Notes: generated by a model not told the origin, from the letters alone. Positions 10,801 to 22,439 are shown, numbered from the stretch's first letter. The stretch is 64,000 bases of DNA from Sepioteuthis lessoniana (GCA_963585895.1 OY757911.1:89058275-89122274); one strand, 5' to 3'. Translations and numbers: made by a program.

Positions 10801-12406
10801 TTAGTCAGCAGGAGCCAAAGAGTTATTTAGTTATTGGCAGCCAGGTCACTGAGTCATATGACTCAGAAGGAACCAAAATAGCAGCCGAACTCAAAGACAA
10901 AAGAAGAGGAGACAGAAGTATGAGAAAGCAGATGGTCATTCTGTTCAATTCATGAATAAAATTTTTCAATATGCTAACATTTAAAGATTTTTTAAATTCA
11001 TTTTTATTTATTTTTTTTTTTTTACTCAGGAGCCCTTGCAGTAGCCTTGGCTTATGGAATGAGTGTGTTGTTGGTGGATATGGTTCTGGACACTTGAGAG
11101 TTTTCTGTGCCAAAACTGGGGCCCTAGCTGCAGAAGTCGCTGCACATACACGGTGGATCAACGCAGTGGACATTGCCCCTAAAACTGGGCTGGTCAGTTT
11201 CAGTATTTTTTTATTGCTTTTTCTTTAAAGGGACATTAGTCAAAATATTTTTGTGCAGTAGTATGAATATACTTATACAATATTTTGTATATTGCAAACT
11301 ATTGGTCTTAGTGCTTTATCCACATACATAAAACAATGTTTGTGTGTGTATGTATGTGTATATATATTTTTTTCCTGACAGTGTTCACAAAGAAAAAAAG
11401 ATAATATGGCTAGTTATTTTGAATCCATGAAAATCAGCTCTAAAAAAAAACACAAATGAAATCTTTCTAATAATGTGACTCAGATGAATAGATTGAAATT
11501 GTAAAAATAATCTTTAAAAATCTCAAATGTATTGCAGGTTCTGTCCGCTGGAGAAGATTCATTCGTGAGGTTGTGGCATTTAAGTAAGGACCCCTTCCCA
11601 CAGGTAAAATGCCTTTTTTCTTTCCTTTCCTCTTTTTGGAAAAAAAATAATTTTATTATCACTATAGGTCAATTAAACAAACTATTTCTTTATTTTCAAT
11701 TTAGATATTTGGTTTTCTTTTTAATTGTTTGCATTTTTTTTTTTAGCTTGCTAAAAATTGTCTTCAGAAACCATTATAAGAATAATTGCCATGAGCAAAG
11801 ATCATATGCAACCAGCTCCACAAATGGGTTTTTAGCAATTTAATCATATCTCCAGATGTTATATAAATTACTTCACATACTGATATACAAAGCAATCTAT
11901 CATATGTATAAATCAAGTCCTCCCTCCCTCTTTTTTTTTTTTTTTTTTAATTAATAATTATATACTTTGTATATAGGTTAACCCTAGTTCTTGAGGGTAA
12001 TAAAATGACAAATTAGTGTAACAAAATATATTTTATGGCATATAAAACACTTTTCAGAAAACTTGGTGAAAGTTTCTTGGTCTTAAAAACTTTTTTTTTT
12101 TTTACATATATAGTATCTCTCCTATCATTATTAAAGAGGTCTGTGATAAATATATCTTTTAGTTTCTTTTAATAAGTGAAAAAGAAATAATAAACTGTAT
12201 AATTAATGTTACTTTTGTTTACATATAGTAATGTATTTGTTTCCAGATTATAAAGATGTTGTTTTATTTTTCAGATCTCAGTGGCTGGTAGCCAATATCA
12301 CGTTGATAGCCAGCTTGTTGGTAGCTGCTTTGTACAAGATGAGGGAAAAGTCATTGCCTCAACTGCCTATGATAAAAATGAAATCATGTTCCTTGTAGCA
12401 CGCTAA
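738..12406 (+). CDS. WDR54: WDR54-like WD-repeat protein, C-terminal 253 residues (8 exons, 5' exons outside window)
   Basis: Exons at 738-803, 3888-3951, 4848-4904, 6829-6906, 7812-7947, 11030-11192, 11538-11603 and 12275-12406 join in frame through GT/AG introns into 253 residues ending at TAA. Recalled human WDR54 is about 334 residues, so roughly 80 N-terminal residues should lie left of the window. Seen matches to the family include ARGIAA...FVCVGT, SSDMDGDIFLWKV, GGYGSGHLRVF and LSAGEDSFVRLWHLS; the last three are beta-propeller blade strands ending in W/F-type WD positions. The family is a predicted cytoplasmic WD40 propeller scaffold reported in ERK/EGFR-type signalling; no catalytic role is expected. 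The gene converges on DIMT1. Introns are 0.3-3.1 kb and carry SINEs, a Tc1 relic and element IV. The identity is strong; function is from family knowledge only. Confidence 0.88.
965..1345 (-). repeat. Dispersed repeat of unknown class
   Basis: The first 240 bp match 38508-38760 (blocks AAAGAACAGAC, TTTTGGACCAGTCTCATAAA, TCTTGGCATCTAAAA). The last ~140 bp are repeated directly at about 1695-1855 with near identity over 1260-1345. Orientation is arbitrary. Confidence 0.6.
1460..2300 (-). mobile_element. Dispersed repeat of unknown class (LTR-like), copy 1
   Basis: On the minus strand it shares with 25560-25870 the blocks TTTCAATAAA, CTTTGAGTTGC, ATAGATCTTTCAAACA and GGCACAGAAGGA in the same order. 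An AATAAA and several CCAAT-type motifs (ATTGGCTCACCAATCA) give it an LTR-like look. No coding region or end duplication was found. Confidence 0.45.
2491..2712 (-). mobile_element. SINE III
   Basis: The blocks CCACTATACCAAAGTGTAGG, GAGTCTTTGGTATGAC and ATTAGGCCAAT are in family order. The outer ~25 bp at the left are missing. Confidence 0.75.
2935..3120 (+). mobile_element. LINE 3'-end fragment
   Basis: Translated, the piece reads AGWPVKTYIHQLCTHTGC and DLPRVM, matching the LINE C-terminus (AGRPARTYIQQLCEDTGC). It is heavily diverged and in plus orientation. Confidence 0.65.
3888..3951 (+). CDS. WDR54: WDR54 exon b
   Basis: The exon encodes FFEPDGTLLFWHNLTSAEDTA plus one base of the next codon. 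The acceptor is atcaag and the donor T/gtaagt. It corresponds to the YESNGYTMVYWHAL segment recalled for human WDR54. Confidence 0.82.
4750..4799. repeat. (TA)n microsatellite
   Basis: About 25 TA units lie 48 bp before WDR54 exon c. Confidence 0.97.
4848..4904 (+). CDS. WDR54: WDR54 exon c
   Basis: The exon encodes TSMYARGIAAVGSNFVCV with split codons at both ends; the family hallmark ARGIAA is intact. It starts only 48 bp after a TA microsatellite, so that array sits close to the acceptor (tccaaag). Confidence 0.87.
5055..5291 (+). mobile_element. SINE I (tRNA-derived) with target duplication
   Basis: The head has box A-like TGGTGTAATGGTTAAAGTG and box B-like AAGTTCAAACCCC. The 3' tail reads GGCATTAAATAACC...GGTTGATATGCCATAAAA. 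TGTAACTTG flanks both ends (5046-5054 and 5292-5300). Confidence 0.85.
5700..6330 (+). mobile_element. Tc1-like DNA transposon relic, internally deleted
   Basis: A start-like MSEQEKKQQRIYDLLNCKTK at 5789 is followed after a short gap by the Tc1 C-terminal part LNPDLNLLDSAIWGVLENKT...IAIEEEWNKMSKEFILKTCK and RHVDTIIEKKW, ending near 6210. Most of the DNA-binding and catalytic middle is missing and in-frame stops occur. No clear TIR pair was found, so the ends are approximate. Confidence 0.7.
6829..6906 (+). CDS. WDR54: WDR54 exon d (two possible donors)
   Basis: The exon encodes THTGDILYFKVPLKGKTIAFSGKLS. A gtaaac donor at 6895 and a gtaagt donor at 6907 are both in the same phase. The downstream one is stronger and gives the length expected from human WDR54, so it was chosen; use of the upstream site would remove four residues. 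Confidence 0.82.
6907..7811. other. WDR54 intron d-e
   Basis: AT-rich sequence without recognisable repeats or coding potential. The short open frames here have no support. Confidence 0.6.
7812..7947 (+). CDS. WDR54: WDR54 exon e
   Basis: The exon begins with the two bases that complete Glu, then encodes HKKGISCLAASDNLMASS and DMDGDIFLWKV, one WD blade, up to IPGY. Acceptor ctttta/g and donor CA/gtaagt are canonical. Confidence 0.87.
8040..8460 (+). mobile_element. Element IV, tail missing
   Basis: The 5' body (TGACACTAAACTGCACTTAA) is followed by about four TTGAAACCATA-containing units to 8440. The conserved tail is absent. It lies 90 bp after a WDR54 exon. Confidence 0.68.
9005..9236 (-). 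mobile_element. SINE III, head truncated
   Basis: The body and box B (GGGATTGAACCCCAG on the plus strand) are present. At 9237 the rest of the head is replaced by the tail of an element IV copy. Confidence 0.78.
9237..9352 (+). repeat. Element IV tail fragment (variant B)
   Basis: TTCCCTAACCTCTTGGCATA and GTTGACATGACATTAAAAT are the variant B tail. It is fused to the SINE III at 9005-9236. Confidence 0.65.
9665..9735. repeat. Perfect 33-bp inverted repeat with 5-nt loop
   Basis: Arms 9665-9697 and 9703-9735 are exact reverse complements (arm begins AAATCCATTAAATGGC). It lies in the WDR54 intron between exons e and f. Confidence 0.95.
10097..10340 (+). mobile_element. SINE I with perfect 11-bp target duplication
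   Basis: The tRNA-like head (ATAATGGCTAAAGTGCTGG; GAGTTCAAACTCC) leads to the GATATGCCATTTAAAAC tail. AAGTTATTGTC is present at 10086-10096 and 10341-10351. This marks retroposition and fixes the ends. Confidence 0.9.
10500..10690 (+). repeat. Element IV unit and tail fragment
   Basis: One array-like unit (ATACTTAAAACCATTTAACT) leads to ACAGGATTTAGCATTAAAGG. The copy is strongly diverged. Confidence 0.5.
11030..11192 (+). CDS. WDR54: WDR54 exon f
   Basis: The exon encodes 54 codons including WNECVVGGYGSGHLRVFC and AAHTRWINAVDIAPKTGL. A long T tract runs directly into the acceptor tttactcag. The donor CTG/gtcagt is a weak but acceptable GT site. Confidence 0.87.
11538..11603 (+). CDS. WDR54: WDR54 exon g
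   Basis: The exon encodes VLSAGEDSFVRLWHLSKDPF followed by Pro-Gln, phase 0 at both ends. This is the best conserved blade of the family (LSAGEDTFVHIWKLS in human, from memory). Confidence 0.9.
11604..12274. other. WDR54 intron g-h
   Basis: T-rich sequence with several poly(T) tracts. No repeat family or gene is recognised. The shorter intron 11193-11537 is similar. Confidence 0.6.
12275..12406 (+). CDS. WDR54: WDR54 last coding exon
   Basis: The exon encodes 43 residues from ISVAGSQYHVDSQLVG to FLVAR and then TAA. The segment VDSQLVGSCFVQDEGKVIA fits the C-terminal part of the family, which in human reads VADTQLCGARFCDSSGNSFA. Confidence 0.87.
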   Translation: MSVAGSQYHVDSQLVGSCFVQDEGKVIASTAYDKNEIMFLVAR

Positions 12407-13008
12407 TCTTTTATTAGATAATATTTAAATTATGCTAATAATCCCTTTTATTTAGGCATTAAAATTGTAATTTCTTCCCTTTCCTGATTCCATTCTTATG
12501 AAGTCACCTCAAAGTCATGATGAAGACCAAAGGAAGTAGAAATAATTGTTTGGTGAATAAGGATTACTATCAAGTTAAAGGTTTGAAAAACTGTTGTCTG
12601 TCGCAATTGACCCAATATTCTTGACCTTTCTAAATATCCAGTCTTAATGGCCAATATTATAATGGCCCTTTGCTCCTGCTCCTCTTGCATAGATGAAAAA
12701 AAAGAAGAAAGGGCTGAGCTTGTTTTTGTCACCTGTTTTTTTTCCTAATTTTATTTTATTTTTTTTTTCCTGATAACATTTTTTTACTGTTACAACTGCT
12801 CTTCTTAATATGAGTATTATTTCATTTTCAATATGTTATATACAATTTGATTGGTCAAAGTTCATTGTAAGAGATCATTAGTCAGGTTTGTCAATGGTGA
12901 AACCAATATGGTGATTCTTTTTTAGACAAAATTTACTGAAATTCATTTCAAATGTTAAACATGATAAAATGACATTTTTGATATATTTGCATCTTTAGTG
13001 TAAGAATA

Positions 13009-13140
13009 CAGGCTGGTTGATTCTTATGGTGCTGTAAGGATACAGACTGGTTGATTCTTATTGTGCTATAAAGACACTGGCTGGTTGATTCTGATTGTGT
13101 TGTAAGGACAAGTTCATTGGTTCTTACTGTGGTGTAAAGA
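13009..13140 (+). repeat. 34-bp minisatellite, about 4 units
   Basis: Units share CTGGTTGATTCT and GTAAGGA/GTAAAGA. The first three are 34 bp and the fourth is shorter and diverged. It lies 600 bp after the WDR54 stop, perhaps in its 3' UTR. Confidence 0.85.
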
Positions 13141-13898
13141 CATGAGAATCAAAATTAGTTTCAAATGTTTCCTCATCGGTAATAAAAATCAATCTGAGTT
13201 TTACACTCTAAAAAACAACTTTCTTTTAGACTGTACATTAATGCAAGTGTTTACAAAGTCACTGCCTGCATTGATTAATTTTTACCTCATTGTTTACATT
13301 CTCTTCTACTTTGATACTATGAAATTTTGAAAGAAAAGTTTCCATTTATGACTTTATCCTATCTATTAGATACTTCTTCAATGTTTGTCTATTGCATTAA
13401 AACCAGATATATATTAATCTCAAGTAAAACATTTGTAAGTTACATCTGAAAACAATGTTTTAATATTTTGATAGATATGAAGTACTATGAAGCAGTCACA
13501 ATTTTCATTTTTGACTTTACAGATGCTTTAAACTATATCATAAAATGAATTATTTTTTTAAAAAATCTATGTAAAGACTTTGGGGATTCTTATTTTATTT
13601 GTTCTGTCTAAAACTTGAAGTAAAGGATAGAAATTTGAATCTAAGATGTTGCTTTCAATTTTAATCTCCATTAGACAACCAATGAATGTGTTGAATTCCC
13701 CTTGTAGCAGCAGTCCATGATTATGTTGATGCTTCTATTTAGGAAGGAGTGAAGGATTCTTATTAGCTATCTCCATTATCTTGAATGATTAAAACCTGAT
13801 GTTCAGCATGAATGCAGATCCCACAAAATTATCATTCAGTTGCAACTTGTACTGGAAATTGCTTTATCTGAGTTAGAGCATTTCAAGTGTATTGCTCT

Positions 13899-13904
13899 AA
13901 TAAA
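13899..13904 (+). terminator. Candidate WDR54 poly(A) signal
   Basis: AATAAA about 1.5 kb after the WDR54 stop is followed by a GT-rich stretch (tcttgctatgatgtg). Alternatives are AATAAA at 13181-13186 and 16927-16932. The sequence alone does not say which is used. Confidence 0.3.
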
Positions 13905-13940
13905 GGTCTTGCTATGATGTGCCATTTCACTAGGTTACAG

Positions 13941-13941
<1 letters not shown>

Positions 13942-13985
<44 letters not shown>

Positions 13986-13989
13986 TATA
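13942..13989. repeat. (TA)n microsatellite
   Basis: About 20 TA units with one C interruption, downstream of WDR54. Confidence 0.95.
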
Positions 13990-14822
13990 CCCAACCATAA
14001 GAATTTTAGTAATATATAGACATTGCTTTCATTTTTAATTTCCATATAATTTATTTTAAAATATCCAAAATATTCTGTTCAGAAACTGCAATTGTTTAAA
14101 GCAGGTATCTTGGAAACACTGCATCTTATTTGCAGCTGTCATATTATCCATTTTGTATTTTCATCATTATGTTTGTTATTCAGTTCCTTTCATTCATTCC
14201 ATATAGGAGAATATTTCTCTTTAAGTCAGTTTTCTTTTTCTTTCTTCATCAATGTTGATTGTGTAGGTCATTTTTAAAAAAATTTTATGTCTAATATCCA
14301 CATAAACCATCTGCCCACTGCTCACCTGACCTGTATTGACCTCTAATTTCTACCCAGGATTGGCTGATAAAGTTGCAGGAAAAAGGAAAAAAGTCAGAGG
14401 CATCCCCCTCCCCTTCTTCCTCAGCCCCCATCCCTCATTTTACTGATGTCAGTTCTTGTCATCTGCGCTGGCTGTATGCGCTCTCATGCCCATTGCCTTC
14501 TTTGTTTGTTGTTGTTGTTGTAAACGCTTTATGCTTGTTCTAATTAATATGAATATTTGTTTTGTTTTGTTTTGTTGTTTTTTTATAGCAAAGATCAATT
14601 GCAAATATCTTGATTAATTGCTGACAAAAAAAGAGTAAAAAGCATTTGCTGGCTACTGAAACATTTTAAAGAATTTTTCTCATTCAGCAATTGAGTTTTG
14701 ATTTAGGTTTCCTGATTCATGATGTTTTGCATTGAGTTATTATTTTATTATTATTGGCTCATATTCTTCTCATCTCAATTTTAGTTGTTTTTTATCACAG
14801 TTCATTTGGTATGTTGTTTCTA

Positions 14823-15204
14823 GAACAGCAAAGAAAGCATGTATCAGAAAAAAAGATAAGCTTTAGGTGAGATTCAAATGTATGTCCTCTATCAAGTACT
14901 TTACCATCTAAGCTATGAGAGCTGTTGTTATCACAGAAGCCCAAATAATGCCTCTAAAGCTAGCCAATACTGTTTTTAATTTGGGAATAAAATAATGACA
15001 ACTAAGCACTGACTAACCTGAAACTAAGGGTATTGGATGATTTTTAGAAATATTTTTGGCCTTCTGCAATATCACTAGCTCTCATAGTTTTGTAAAGCAG
15101 ATAGTACAAAGAACCAGGCTTCTTTAAGGCAGAAGGGGATGTGAGTTTGAGTATTACCTAAAGCTTATCTTATTGTTTTCTGATATCTGCTGTTTCTTGC
15201 TGTC
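14823..15204. mobile_element. Inverted pair of tRNA-derived SINEs
   Basis: Arms 14823-14942 (minus) and 15058-15204 (plus) are copies of one tRNA-headed element about 120-147 bp long, separated by about 115 bp. Perfect shared blocks are AGATAAGCTTTAGGT and CTATGAGAGCT. Box B-like TTTGAATCTCACC and TTTGAGTATTACC stand at matching places. Any transcript crossing it could fold back. Confidence 0.72.
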
Positions 15205-18180
15205 ATAGAAATAATGGCTCCAGTAAGTTGCTATGAAAAGCAATTAAAATTAATAAGTTAAGGATAATAATAATTAAAATTAACAATGAGTGACATTGCT
15301 TCATCTAAAAATCAAATAAATATATGATTAATTATTTAAATTATTTTATTTGAAGATTTGATATAAACCATTTCCACTTCAGCTGATTAACATCTTGAAA
15401 CTTATTAATTTTAGGATATTTTATCACTGCATATTAATTGGGAAAACATTTTTTTTTTGCAACTCTCATTATTTTCACTTAAGATTTTTCAAAATTAAAA
15501 TCAAAAATGGATGTGTGTCCTCTTTAAAAAAAATGTTTTGAAATATTCTTCGGACAATCATTGGCTCTAATTTTCCAGCACAGCATTAGGACTTAAGGAT
15601 CTATCATCTTAATCAATTATAAAATATATTAAGATAGCATTATAATCTAAAGAAGAAAGCATTTTTAGGTCCCAAATATGATTGTCACTAGGGCTCTATA
15701 GATAGTCATTTTTACATGATTTAACAGATCAAATATATATCTTTCTTGCTAATAGAATATCACAAGATGTTTTTAGCTTGTTCTGCTATCAAACATGGTA
15801 AATAGTTTAAGGAAAATAAACTGGTGACAAAAATTTAGCTTTTATTGATGTTATAAATAAGGAGTATTTTGGTAAAAATTCTTGTAACTTTGTCTTGTTT
15901 AAATTTTTTTTTTTTTAATTTTTTTTTATTGCTATTTCTAAAGCAGAAGTTTTTTTTCATTTATTTATAACAAGACAAAACCTTCAAAAGTTTTTTTGTG
16001 TCTGTGTGATGAGCATGATCAGGTATTTAAAAATATCAAATTTGTTCACCTTGCTGAGATGAGCAATTCTGTCTATTTTTCAATTAGAAAATTTATTTGG
16101 TTATACACCAAACATGTTCATATATACATTGATACCTTTTATTATTTAAATTTTAATATGTTTGAAAAAGAAAAAAATCATCCGTCCAATTTTTGTAGTG
16201 TACTTTTTGTTACACAACTGTTAATTTTTCTGTTTTCAAACATCACTTTCCGTCCATTGTTTTTTTTCCCCTCTCCAGCCTCTTTTTGTCCTCCTCCCAC
16301 AAGTATTGCCATTTTCACATCTCAGCATTGTGAATTAAAAAATGCTCTCTTCCCATAAGCATTGGAATTGAAATGCTTTTTGGGGGATCTGAAGATTTTG
16401 GTTATATCTTTTCTTTTTGTTCATTTAAAAAAGTTTTTTTCATTAAAAAAATTTGTTTTCATTGTTGTTTGCACATATGAAGCCTGGATCTTTTAAGTAA
16501 AGAGCCATGTTTCTTTACATAAAATTCTGTTTCATCATCAAATATAACTGCTGTTTATTAAGATCTACAATGAAATCTAAATGATTTATCAAGACCAATA
16601 TCCTCATTTATTATTATTTTTTTAATATCTCCTGCTGTTCTTCTGTACATAGATACATATTTAAATACAAAACTTTTTTATTTATTAATTTTTTTAGCAA
16701 GGAATGCAAACCTATTTTAATAGACTTATTATCATTGTCACCTAGAATTTATTGTTTGCATTTTGTGGCTATATGATGAGTTTTCAAAATAAATATTAGA
16801 ATATTAATTGTACTCTTTCATTATTGACAAGTTGACATTCTTTTTATTTATTTCTATAGCTGTAAAATAAAACCCATTATTAAAAATTTTCTATGCTTTT
16901 AGTTAAGTGTTGTATATGCAAGGTTCAATAAATACAAGTTGACAATGATATTCGTCTTCTGCCAAAAAAAAAAAATTCCATACCCCTTCTTTTTGTTAAA
17001 GATTTAATGAACTCATCTTTAAAGACTGGTTGGCCAGATTGCTAAAAATATGTATATAGATTATTTGGCACCACAATCAGAGAAGAAAATATTGTTATGG
17101 AAAAGATGAGGATGTTTGGTTAAGACAATCCATAAGTGATTGCTGTTAATAAGTTTTGTTTCATTAATGCTTTGTTAGTAGGTTGATTGGAAAATAATGG
17201 TTAATTTTGACACATTCAAATATAAAATCAGCCATGATTTATTTCCAAGCAACCTAATATTAGCAGGCGTATTTATTTGTGTTGATACAGCAATCATTAA
17301 TGCCAGTTAGTAGTATTTGTAGTGCACTTGGTTGTTTGTCTCTTTCTATTTTTGAAGTGTTTGAGATTAAATCTTTAATTCATACCTCAAAACATTAATA
17401 GAATGAAGAGAAAGATCTGAAATGCTGGTAATTCTCTTTCTTTCATTTCTTTATATATTCTCTTAGTTTACTCTAAAGTTGATCTAAATCAAAAGAAAAG
17501 CCAAGCAAGATTTATACTTGATATTTAAAATTCTTTTGGGGGTTAAAGTTTTGGTGAAATTCAGATCTATTAGACCAAGAAAAGATTCATGTAAAGAAGT
17601 CACATTTTTCATAATACACTGTCTGACATTATAATCTAATGTTGATATTTAAATTTTTTAAAATCATATACAAAATATGTATATATATATTTTTTTTCAA
17701 TAAAGATAAAAATTTATAAAGTGAGATGAAGCAATATAACATTCTAATTTAATCAAAATATAGTTTATTTAAACTTTTCCCAATAAACAAAAATAATTTC
17801 TAAATTTGTTTGATTTAATGCCACATTCTTGTTTTTATTAGATTAGATTGTTAAATTGTTTTCTCATTTCATAAATCTTGTCTTTTGTTAGAAAATTATA
17901 TTCAATAGGAAAAACTTTTTGTGTAAAAACAAATAATCTCATTGTGATATCAGGTAATGTATTGTGAAAATGGTGTCCTTGTGAAATGAATCAATTAAGC
18001 TAAATGGAACTGAGTTGACCAAAAGTTGTTTTTTTGTTAAATCACTTTTAATTCTACTTTATAGAATTCTCTATCACTACCAGAGTTTTCCAAACTTTTT
18101 GCATTGGCAATGCACTTCTTAAAAATATTTTTTCTCTTACACAATAAATTGTGTTAGCCAAACTGAGTATATAATAATTT

Positions 18181-18185
18181 ATATA

Positions 18186-18242
<57 letters not shown>
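18181..18242. repeat. (TA)n microsatellite
   Basis: About 28 TA units in the intergenic region, with a T insertion near the left end. Confidence 0.95.
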
Positions 18243-18247
<5 letters not shown>

Positions 18248-19219
18248 TTGAATGAAAAATTTAGTTTATCATAATAAAAGAAATACTTAATGCACCTAGC
18301 AATTACTGGCGAAACAGTTTGGAAAGTTCTGATCTATAATTTTGCCCACTTTTTCAATCTCTTTCTTTGCCTTCAACTTCCATTTGCCTTGCACTTTGAA
18401 ACAATCATCATTACCACTACTATCATAATCATTATACTAAAATCATTTATTTGCATTAATTTTTTCCCCATCCCAATAACAAATCATTCTTCCAAATTTT
18501 CAGTAAAGATTAAAGAAAAAAAAATGATTATCAAGTTTATTACTGTTTCAAAGCAAACACTTACAACTGACAATTGCAATTATGCCCGATATTTGATTAT
18601 TGCTGCCACTGCTGATATTATTTTTAATTTTTTTTTTTTTTTTTTTTTTTTTTAAGTATTTGCTTTGCCTCCTTTTATTAATGTGTCATGGAAGATATGC
18701 CATTTTCATTTTTCTGTCAAGATCAGCATCAGATTTATTCTTTCAGGCAAGGAATTTTGACTTAGAATCACTTCATTGCATGCACCCTAGCAAAATGTTG
18801 TTTACTTTTATTTTAATGGACTTTTTCCACAAATGCGCTCCCCACCCCCACGTTCCATTTGAGCACTCCTCCTTTCAAGTAATTTTTTAGTGTGTGGAGG
18901 AATTCATGTTACATACCACAAACTTATGCTAACCAAAAGTTCAGGTAAATGCAAAATGGCTTCCTAATAGAAAAAAGATGATAAAATTTAGGTTGTTTAT
19001 TTCCTGGTCTAATGATTTCAAAAGATAAATTCAGATAATCTTTTTTAAATTCCTCTAACTTTTGGGTAGCACCTCATGCACATGTATGCCTGCGCGCGTA
19101 CACTCAACCCCGCTAGATTCCTGCATTGACCCCAACCCCTTTTTGTAAAATTCAACAATATATTTCCCATTGTTCCTAATTCAGGCCTGTGTATCTCCCA
19201 TCCTGTGACCCATCAAATC

Positions 19220-19250
<31 letters not shown>

Positions 19251-21710
19251 CATGATCATTTACCTCTGGCACCTGCACTTATCCTTCCTATCTTTAATCA
19301 AAGGCAATTTAGGGAAAGTATGTGGATTATGACTCAAGTGGCTTTCAAGCAATATGGCCACTTGAAACTGTTGCTTCTGCTGCTGCTACATTTATTATTG
19401 AACTTGTTTATAGCAACACACAAACAGTTTGAATTGAGTGTGGAAAATTTATTTGTGAATTTGGAGCAATTTTGTTTCTAGATAGAGTAGTGTGCAAAGC
19501 TTTAAATTTAGCAATATTTTAATTAGTTTATGATTTTGATTATACTGAATGACAACTTTGTGTATAATGAACTTTTAAAAAAAGACAAAAAATTCTGTTT
19601 ATTTCAATCTGCCAAGTTCTCTATTTTTTTTATATGAGAATGATCAGAAATTTGTTGCTTCAATCATTAGGAAATTATTCTTTGAAAAAATTTACTCAAA
19701 ACTATTTATTTATTTTTTAAAGTTTTATTTGTATTTTAGAAATGGTTATTTGAAGAATTTTGAAAAGTGGCAAGGGGCCATGTATTTGCTGTTTGTAGGA
19801 TATAATAACTAGAAAGAGTTTAATGTAGTGAAGCAAAGAACTAGACTGATAGAGATCACTGTAGATATCTGTAGAGACAGATGTACATGTTGATAGAAAG
19901 ATTTGATTATCTTAGAGAAATAAAGAGACATTACATTTCTGGATGTGGATGGAGTTTCTAACTTTACCTCAAAAACTTGGCTTTTTCTTTTGATATATAT
20001 TTTAATATTCTCTCTTTTCTTCTCCATCTCTGATTTTATTATTATTTTATTGAGAAGCTCCCTTTTAAGACCAGTCATGCAATAAATATGCAATGTCTTA
20101 TATGTCCATCTTTTAATCCTCATTCCAATGAATTACTTGCTTTCCACCCTCAGACATTATCCTCCCTCATTAGCTACATCCTTTTTTATTTTCTAGATTT
20201 GATTGTCCTGAAATTTTTTTTTTATGAAAGAAGCATAGGCTACTTTTGTTATAAACATTTAAATCACTGCAAATTTTTTTTGTTCCTAAAAGAAAAAAGA
20301 ACCCACATTCCTTGCTGTTTTCAAGTCCTTTAATTCAAGTTATGACTTGTATCAGCTGGTTACATAAAAAAGGACCACTAAACAGTTTTATGAAAGCTGT
20401 TGACAATGATTGGTAACTTTTTATCATGTATCTTACACAAAAAATTATATTCTAAAATAATTCTGGGCCATTTATTTTTTACTTAAGGTTCTGATACAAA
20501 ATTTTGTCAGATTTCATTTATCAATATTGCTGCCTAAACTCTGACACTATAAATCTAGGATTATAATATATTTTGTCACTTGGTTCTTTGTGGATGTTTC
20601 CATGTATAATGTGTTGGACGTCAAAGATCATTTAGCTTCAGCCAAAGTTGATTTATGTGGCTCAGTGCCAAACTAAGTCCTGTATTAGTGGATGGATTTT
20701 CTTTTGTGAATCTCATCTAAATGTTTTATAAGAGTTAAAGAAAATTAATATTGTGTATGCTTTTATGAAACATCTTTTTCCATAAGAGTTGTACTTTTTT
20801 TTGTCTGTTAAACTTCTCTGACCAATGGATTTAAATTTATGTATGAGCTAAAAAAAAGTTTTCACTGATAAAGTCCATGTTACTGAGCAGACAGGCTCAT
20901 CTTAAGTTAATCAACAGTTTAAAAAAAAACAGACAATTTTTTTTGCATTATTCTCTTGCAACCATTGTGATTACAAAAAAAAAAAAAAAAAAAAAATGAA
21001 AACACTGTCAGTTTTACTAACATATCTATACAATCATTAACATCTACACAACTGCTGGACTTTTGACATATCTCTTGATGCAAATGAGATTTAAAAAGTT
21101 TCAATGTTACTATATTGCTGAGATCATTTTTCTTTTAATATTCTAAAACATTATCATTATACTTTTTTATTTTGCAAGGAAACAAAAATGTAGATAGTAA
21201 CATGACTGATGTTAAAGAACTGAGACAATTTAGTTATAAAATAATTTTATTTTATGGTAGAAATCTAATTCAAAATTTTTCACCAACTAGAAAGGCATCT
21301 CTTAAAATAAACTGCTTGGCAGTTGTATTTAAACTAAGAATGATTCATTACATTGAAATATTTGAAAACAAGTTTTAGAATTTAATTTTGTTTAAATGAC
21401 ATATTTATTTTTACATGAAAAAAAGAAAAGGTCTGTTAGTAAAATTTTAAGAGAAGAATTTTTCCATTTATTGATAATATCTAAACTGACTCTTATATAA
21501 TGATTATGCAGAACATTCTTTTATTATTGTTTTTAAGTTCCTATTGTTAATTTTGTTCAGGGAAATGCAATTTTTTTTTCTTTCTATTTGTGATTTTTAA
21601 TGTTGGTATTTTGTAAAAAAGTAAAAAAAGGCAAAAAATATTCTACTTATTTACTTGAAAACAAAATCTAAATGAATCTAAAATGCCATTTAATTTTTTT
21701 TAAGCATTGG

Positions 21711-21713
<3 letters not shown>

Positions 21714-21765
<52 letters not shown>
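21714..21765. repeat. (TA)n microsatellite
   Basis: About 26 uninterrupted TA units. Confidence 0.97.
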
Positions 21766-21767
<2 letters not shown>

Positions 21768-22439
21768 CCTTGTGTAATGAAGCATTTCTTTACTCATCCC
21801 TTCTTTTGTTTTATTAATTTCACTACAGACTGCTCCCACCATCACCTTCAATTTGTTGTTATTGTTGAAAACCTAAAACACTAAAAGTTCTATAGTTATC
21901 CATTTGAACTCTGTGACTTAGCACCACCCTCAACACCCATTCCCTTTCGAGCCTTGCATAGAAGTTTCTAGAGGAGGGCAAAGTTCAACCCTTGTAGATG
22001 AGGATTATCGGCCTTATTAATTTATAGTAGCTTTCTGTCATAGTTTGGTGGGGCTGCAAGATTTATCTAGTTTAAAAAAAGAAAAAAAAAAGTAACGATT
22101 GTTTGTCTTCTCGTTCGCATCTCATTTTATCATTTCTACTGTTTATGTTTTTTGTTTCATACCTCATGTGTCACAGGTGCAGTGGAAATATAGAAATGTG
22201 TATATTTTCATTGTCTGATGATAATGTTCAAATAAAATTCACTGTTACCATAAAAATGAGTTTTGTTTCTGTTTCTCTCTCCAGCAAGAAACTTGGTCAA
22301 ACAAAATATTCAAAAATTAAATACATTGTATGGTGATATATTATTTTTCATTTATTATTTAATAAGTTCAAGATCATCTCACAGATAAATTACCACTGAG
22401 TAATGAGGATGATCTTCACACAGTGTCCCAAACATGTGG

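Noticed and set aside
18290-18890. Two overlapping 96-121 residue open frames downstream of WDR54
   Set aside because: They are Ile/Phe-rich translations of AT-rich sequence and a poly(T) run. No domain, splice or homology support.
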